Positions 5,848 to 6,834 of a DNA stretch of 6,834 nt are shown here, one piece after another. This DNA is from CAVURW01 sp963743595 (GTDB lineage: Bacteria; Verrucomicrobiota; Verrucomicrobiia; Methylacidiphilales; UBA1321): positions 1-6,834 of the forward strand of contig CAVURW010000280.1 in the NCBI GenBank assembly GCA_963743595.1, in the 5' to 3' direction. Made by a program: the position numbers and the translations under genes. The stretch's first letter is position 1; each line of letters starts with the position of its first letter. Below the pieces are notes generated by a model. It was not told the origin of the DNA. It made no database searches and saw only the letters and a program-made list of their open reading frames with translations.

Positions 5848-6657
5848 ATGTCCGACTTCAACGATCCCCGTTCGACCGATCAACTGATCCGCGAGTTGCT
5901 CACTCGAGATCTCCAGAATGACCATGCCGCGTGGGACTTAATCTTCGTTTTGCAACATCGGCTGAAGGAGATTTTCCCCAAGATCGCTGCGCTCACGAAG
6001 GGGGATCGGAGTAGCCGGGATGTAGCAGCCACGGTTCTTGGGCAAAATTCGGTGAAGGAAAAGGTGTTGCCGCGCGAGTGCGTGCGGGAGCTCGCGGCAC
6101 TGTTGCAAGCCGAACAGGAGCAGGAAATCATCTCGTTCGCGATCAGTTCGCTGGGGCATTTGTGCGAATATGAAACGCTGGACTTGCTTCTAAAATACGT
6201 GGCTCATCCCCAGGAAGATGTGCGTTTTTCCGTGGCGCTGGCTTTGGAGCGATTCGACGATGATCGAGCCATTAATGCGCTGGTGGAGCTTTCAAAAGAT
6301 ACGAGCAGCGATGTGCGGGATTGGGCGACTCACGGGCTGGCAAAATCGGTTGACACGCCACTGGTGCGCGATGCTTTAGCGGACCGCCTCAAAGATGCCG
6401 ATAACGATACGCGTGGTGAAGCGCTCGTCGGCCTGGCGATTCGATTGGACCCCCGCGTGATCGAGCCTCTGCGAGCGGAATTCCAGGCCTATAAAGAGGG
6501 CCGTTGCCAGACTGAGATTCTTTTCCCGCTGGAGGCCGCAGAAATCGTGGTGAAAAGTCGGGCGAAATTGAGTGCAGAATGGAGCGAACTCCTCCTTGAG
6601 CTGGATCAGGCGCAAGTCGGGATGAAATCGCCGGGTTCTGAGGAAGACGATTCGTAA
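5848..6657 (+). CDS. HEAT-repeat (PBS-lyase-type) protein
   Basis: The 269-residue product is alpha-helical and has no signal peptide or membrane segment, so it is probably cytoplasmic. At least four HEAT-like units are visible: about 85-115 (EIISFAISSLGHL), 116-148 (PQEDVRFSVALALERF), 149-182 (SSDVRDWATHGLAKS, then DTPLVRDALADRL) and 183-210 (DADNDTRGEALVGLA). The string VRDWATHGLA followed by DTRGEALVGLA is typical of a widespread group of bacterial HEAT-repeat proteins without a defined function; such repeats generally serve as protein-binding scaffolds. The protein ends in a short acidic tail (EEDDS). It lies 29 bases behind the fucosidase gene and may be cotranscribed, though its sequence gives no metabolic link to fucose. 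Its last 52 bases overlap the opposite-strand acetyltransferase gene. A GGGGCG directly abuts the ATG, too close to act as a normal ribosome-binding site. Confidence 0.88.
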   Translation: MSDFNDPRSTDQLIRELLTRDLQNDHAAWDLIFVLQHRLKEIFPKIAALTKGDRSSRDVAATVLGQNSVKEKVLPRECVRELAALLQAEQEQEIISFAISSLGHLCEYETLDLLLKYVAHPQEDVRFSVALALERFDDDRAINALVELSKDTSSDVRDWATHGLAKSVDTPLVRDALADRLKDADNDTRGEALVGLAIRLDPRVIEPLRAEFQAYKEGRCQTEILFPLEAAEIVVKSRAKLSAEWSELLLELDQAQVGMKSPGSEEDDS

Positions 6658-6834
6658 ACGGGCGCGTGTCGATAAAGGTAGAGCGCGAGATATTCGAGAT
6701 CGTAATAGTCGCCATCGACAAAAAGCTCCCCGCGCTGCAGTCCGAACGGCTCGAAGCCACGTGAGATGTAGAGCCGACGTGCGCCAGCGTTGTTAGCCGT
6801 TACTGTCAGCGTAATCTGACGACAACCGATCGCT
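6606..6834 (-). CDS. Partial GNAT-family N-acetyltransferase, C-terminal part (5' end beyond window)
   Basis: The minus strand reads open from the right edge (first full codon at 6833-6831) to a TGA at 6608-6606, giving the last 75 residues. The sequence GCRQITLTVTANNAGARRLY, then ISRGFEPFG, matches the second half of the GNAT fold: the strand carrying L-V-N, the helix N-x-x-A-x-x-LY, and GF near the final strands. DYYDLEYLALYL (about residues 42-53) is the usual last strand. GNAT enzymes transfer an acetyl group from acetyl-CoA to an amine; the substrate cannot be told, and the acetyl-CoA-binding motif A lies beyond the edge. About 22 residues (YRHAP to the stop) follow the fold, and most of this tail is encoded within the 52 bases shared with the HEAT gene, running tail-to-tail. 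No terminator is visible between the two genes. Confidence 0.88.
   Translation of the reverse strand, partial: AIGCRQITLTVTANNAGARRLYISRGFEPFGLQRGELFVDGDYYDLEYLALYLYRHAPVYESSSSEPGDFIPTCA

Noticed and set aside
6389..6760. A 123-codon minus-strand frame at the right end
   Set aside because: It is in a different frame from the GNAT reading, which carries clear acetyltransferase motifs over 6657-6834.
1..6834. CRISPR array, tRNA, rRNA or complete insertion sequence
   Set aside because: No regularly spaced direct repeats, no cloverleaf or rRNA-like segments, and no transposase-like reading frame were seen on either strand.

Overview
The window looks like a piece of a moderately GC-rich bacterial chromosome. 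It most resembles Verrucomicrobiota, with Planctomycetota or a relative as the alternative. The grounds are gene style: secreted polysaccharide-degrading enzymes of types common there, a four-helix membrane protein of a kind I associate with those groups, single cyclic-nucleotide-domain and HEAT-repeat proteins, and no Shine-Dalgarno sequence at correct spacing before any of the five starts present. This is inference from protein character; no marker gene is present.

Layout: (1) 1-954, minus strand, a membrane protein whose 3' end is cut by the left edge. (2) 955-1562, a 608-base gene-free stretch holding a long inverted repeat (arms 1111-1176 and 1396-1458, with a perfect 39-base core) and, next to the following gene, a 13-base direct repeat with 20-base phasing. 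(3) 1563-3386, plus strand, a secreted heparinase II/III-like polysaccharide lyase. (4) 3401-3898, minus strand, a stand-alone cyclic-nucleotide-binding-fold protein, convergent with the lyase. (5) 3899-4105, a divergent intergenic region with short repeats and hairpins. (6) 4106-5818, plus strand, a secreted GH29 alpha-L-fucosidase with a C-terminal discoidin-like domain. (7) 5848-6657, plus strand, a HEAT-repeat protein 29 bases behind the fucosidase. (8) 6606-6834, minus strand, the C-terminal part of a GNAT acetyltransferase. It is cut by the right edge and overlaps the HEAT gene tail-to-tail by 52 bases.

The lyase and the fucosidase both carry signal peptides and would act outside the cytoplasm. 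They plausibly work on the same kind of fucose-containing acidic polysaccharide (algal, plant or animal glycan), but their substrates cannot be read from sequence. The cyclic-nucleotide-fold protein between them has no DNA-binding domain and lacks the usual phosphate-binding arginine, so calling it their regulator would be a guess. Both edge genes lack one end in the window and are easily missed; I found them by translating the minus strand up to the boundaries.

I saw no convincing undescribed multi-gene system. The signals most worth following are the long inverted repeat, the missing metal-site residues in the lyase, the overlapping HEAT/GNAT gene ends, and the paired direct repeat before the lyase gene.
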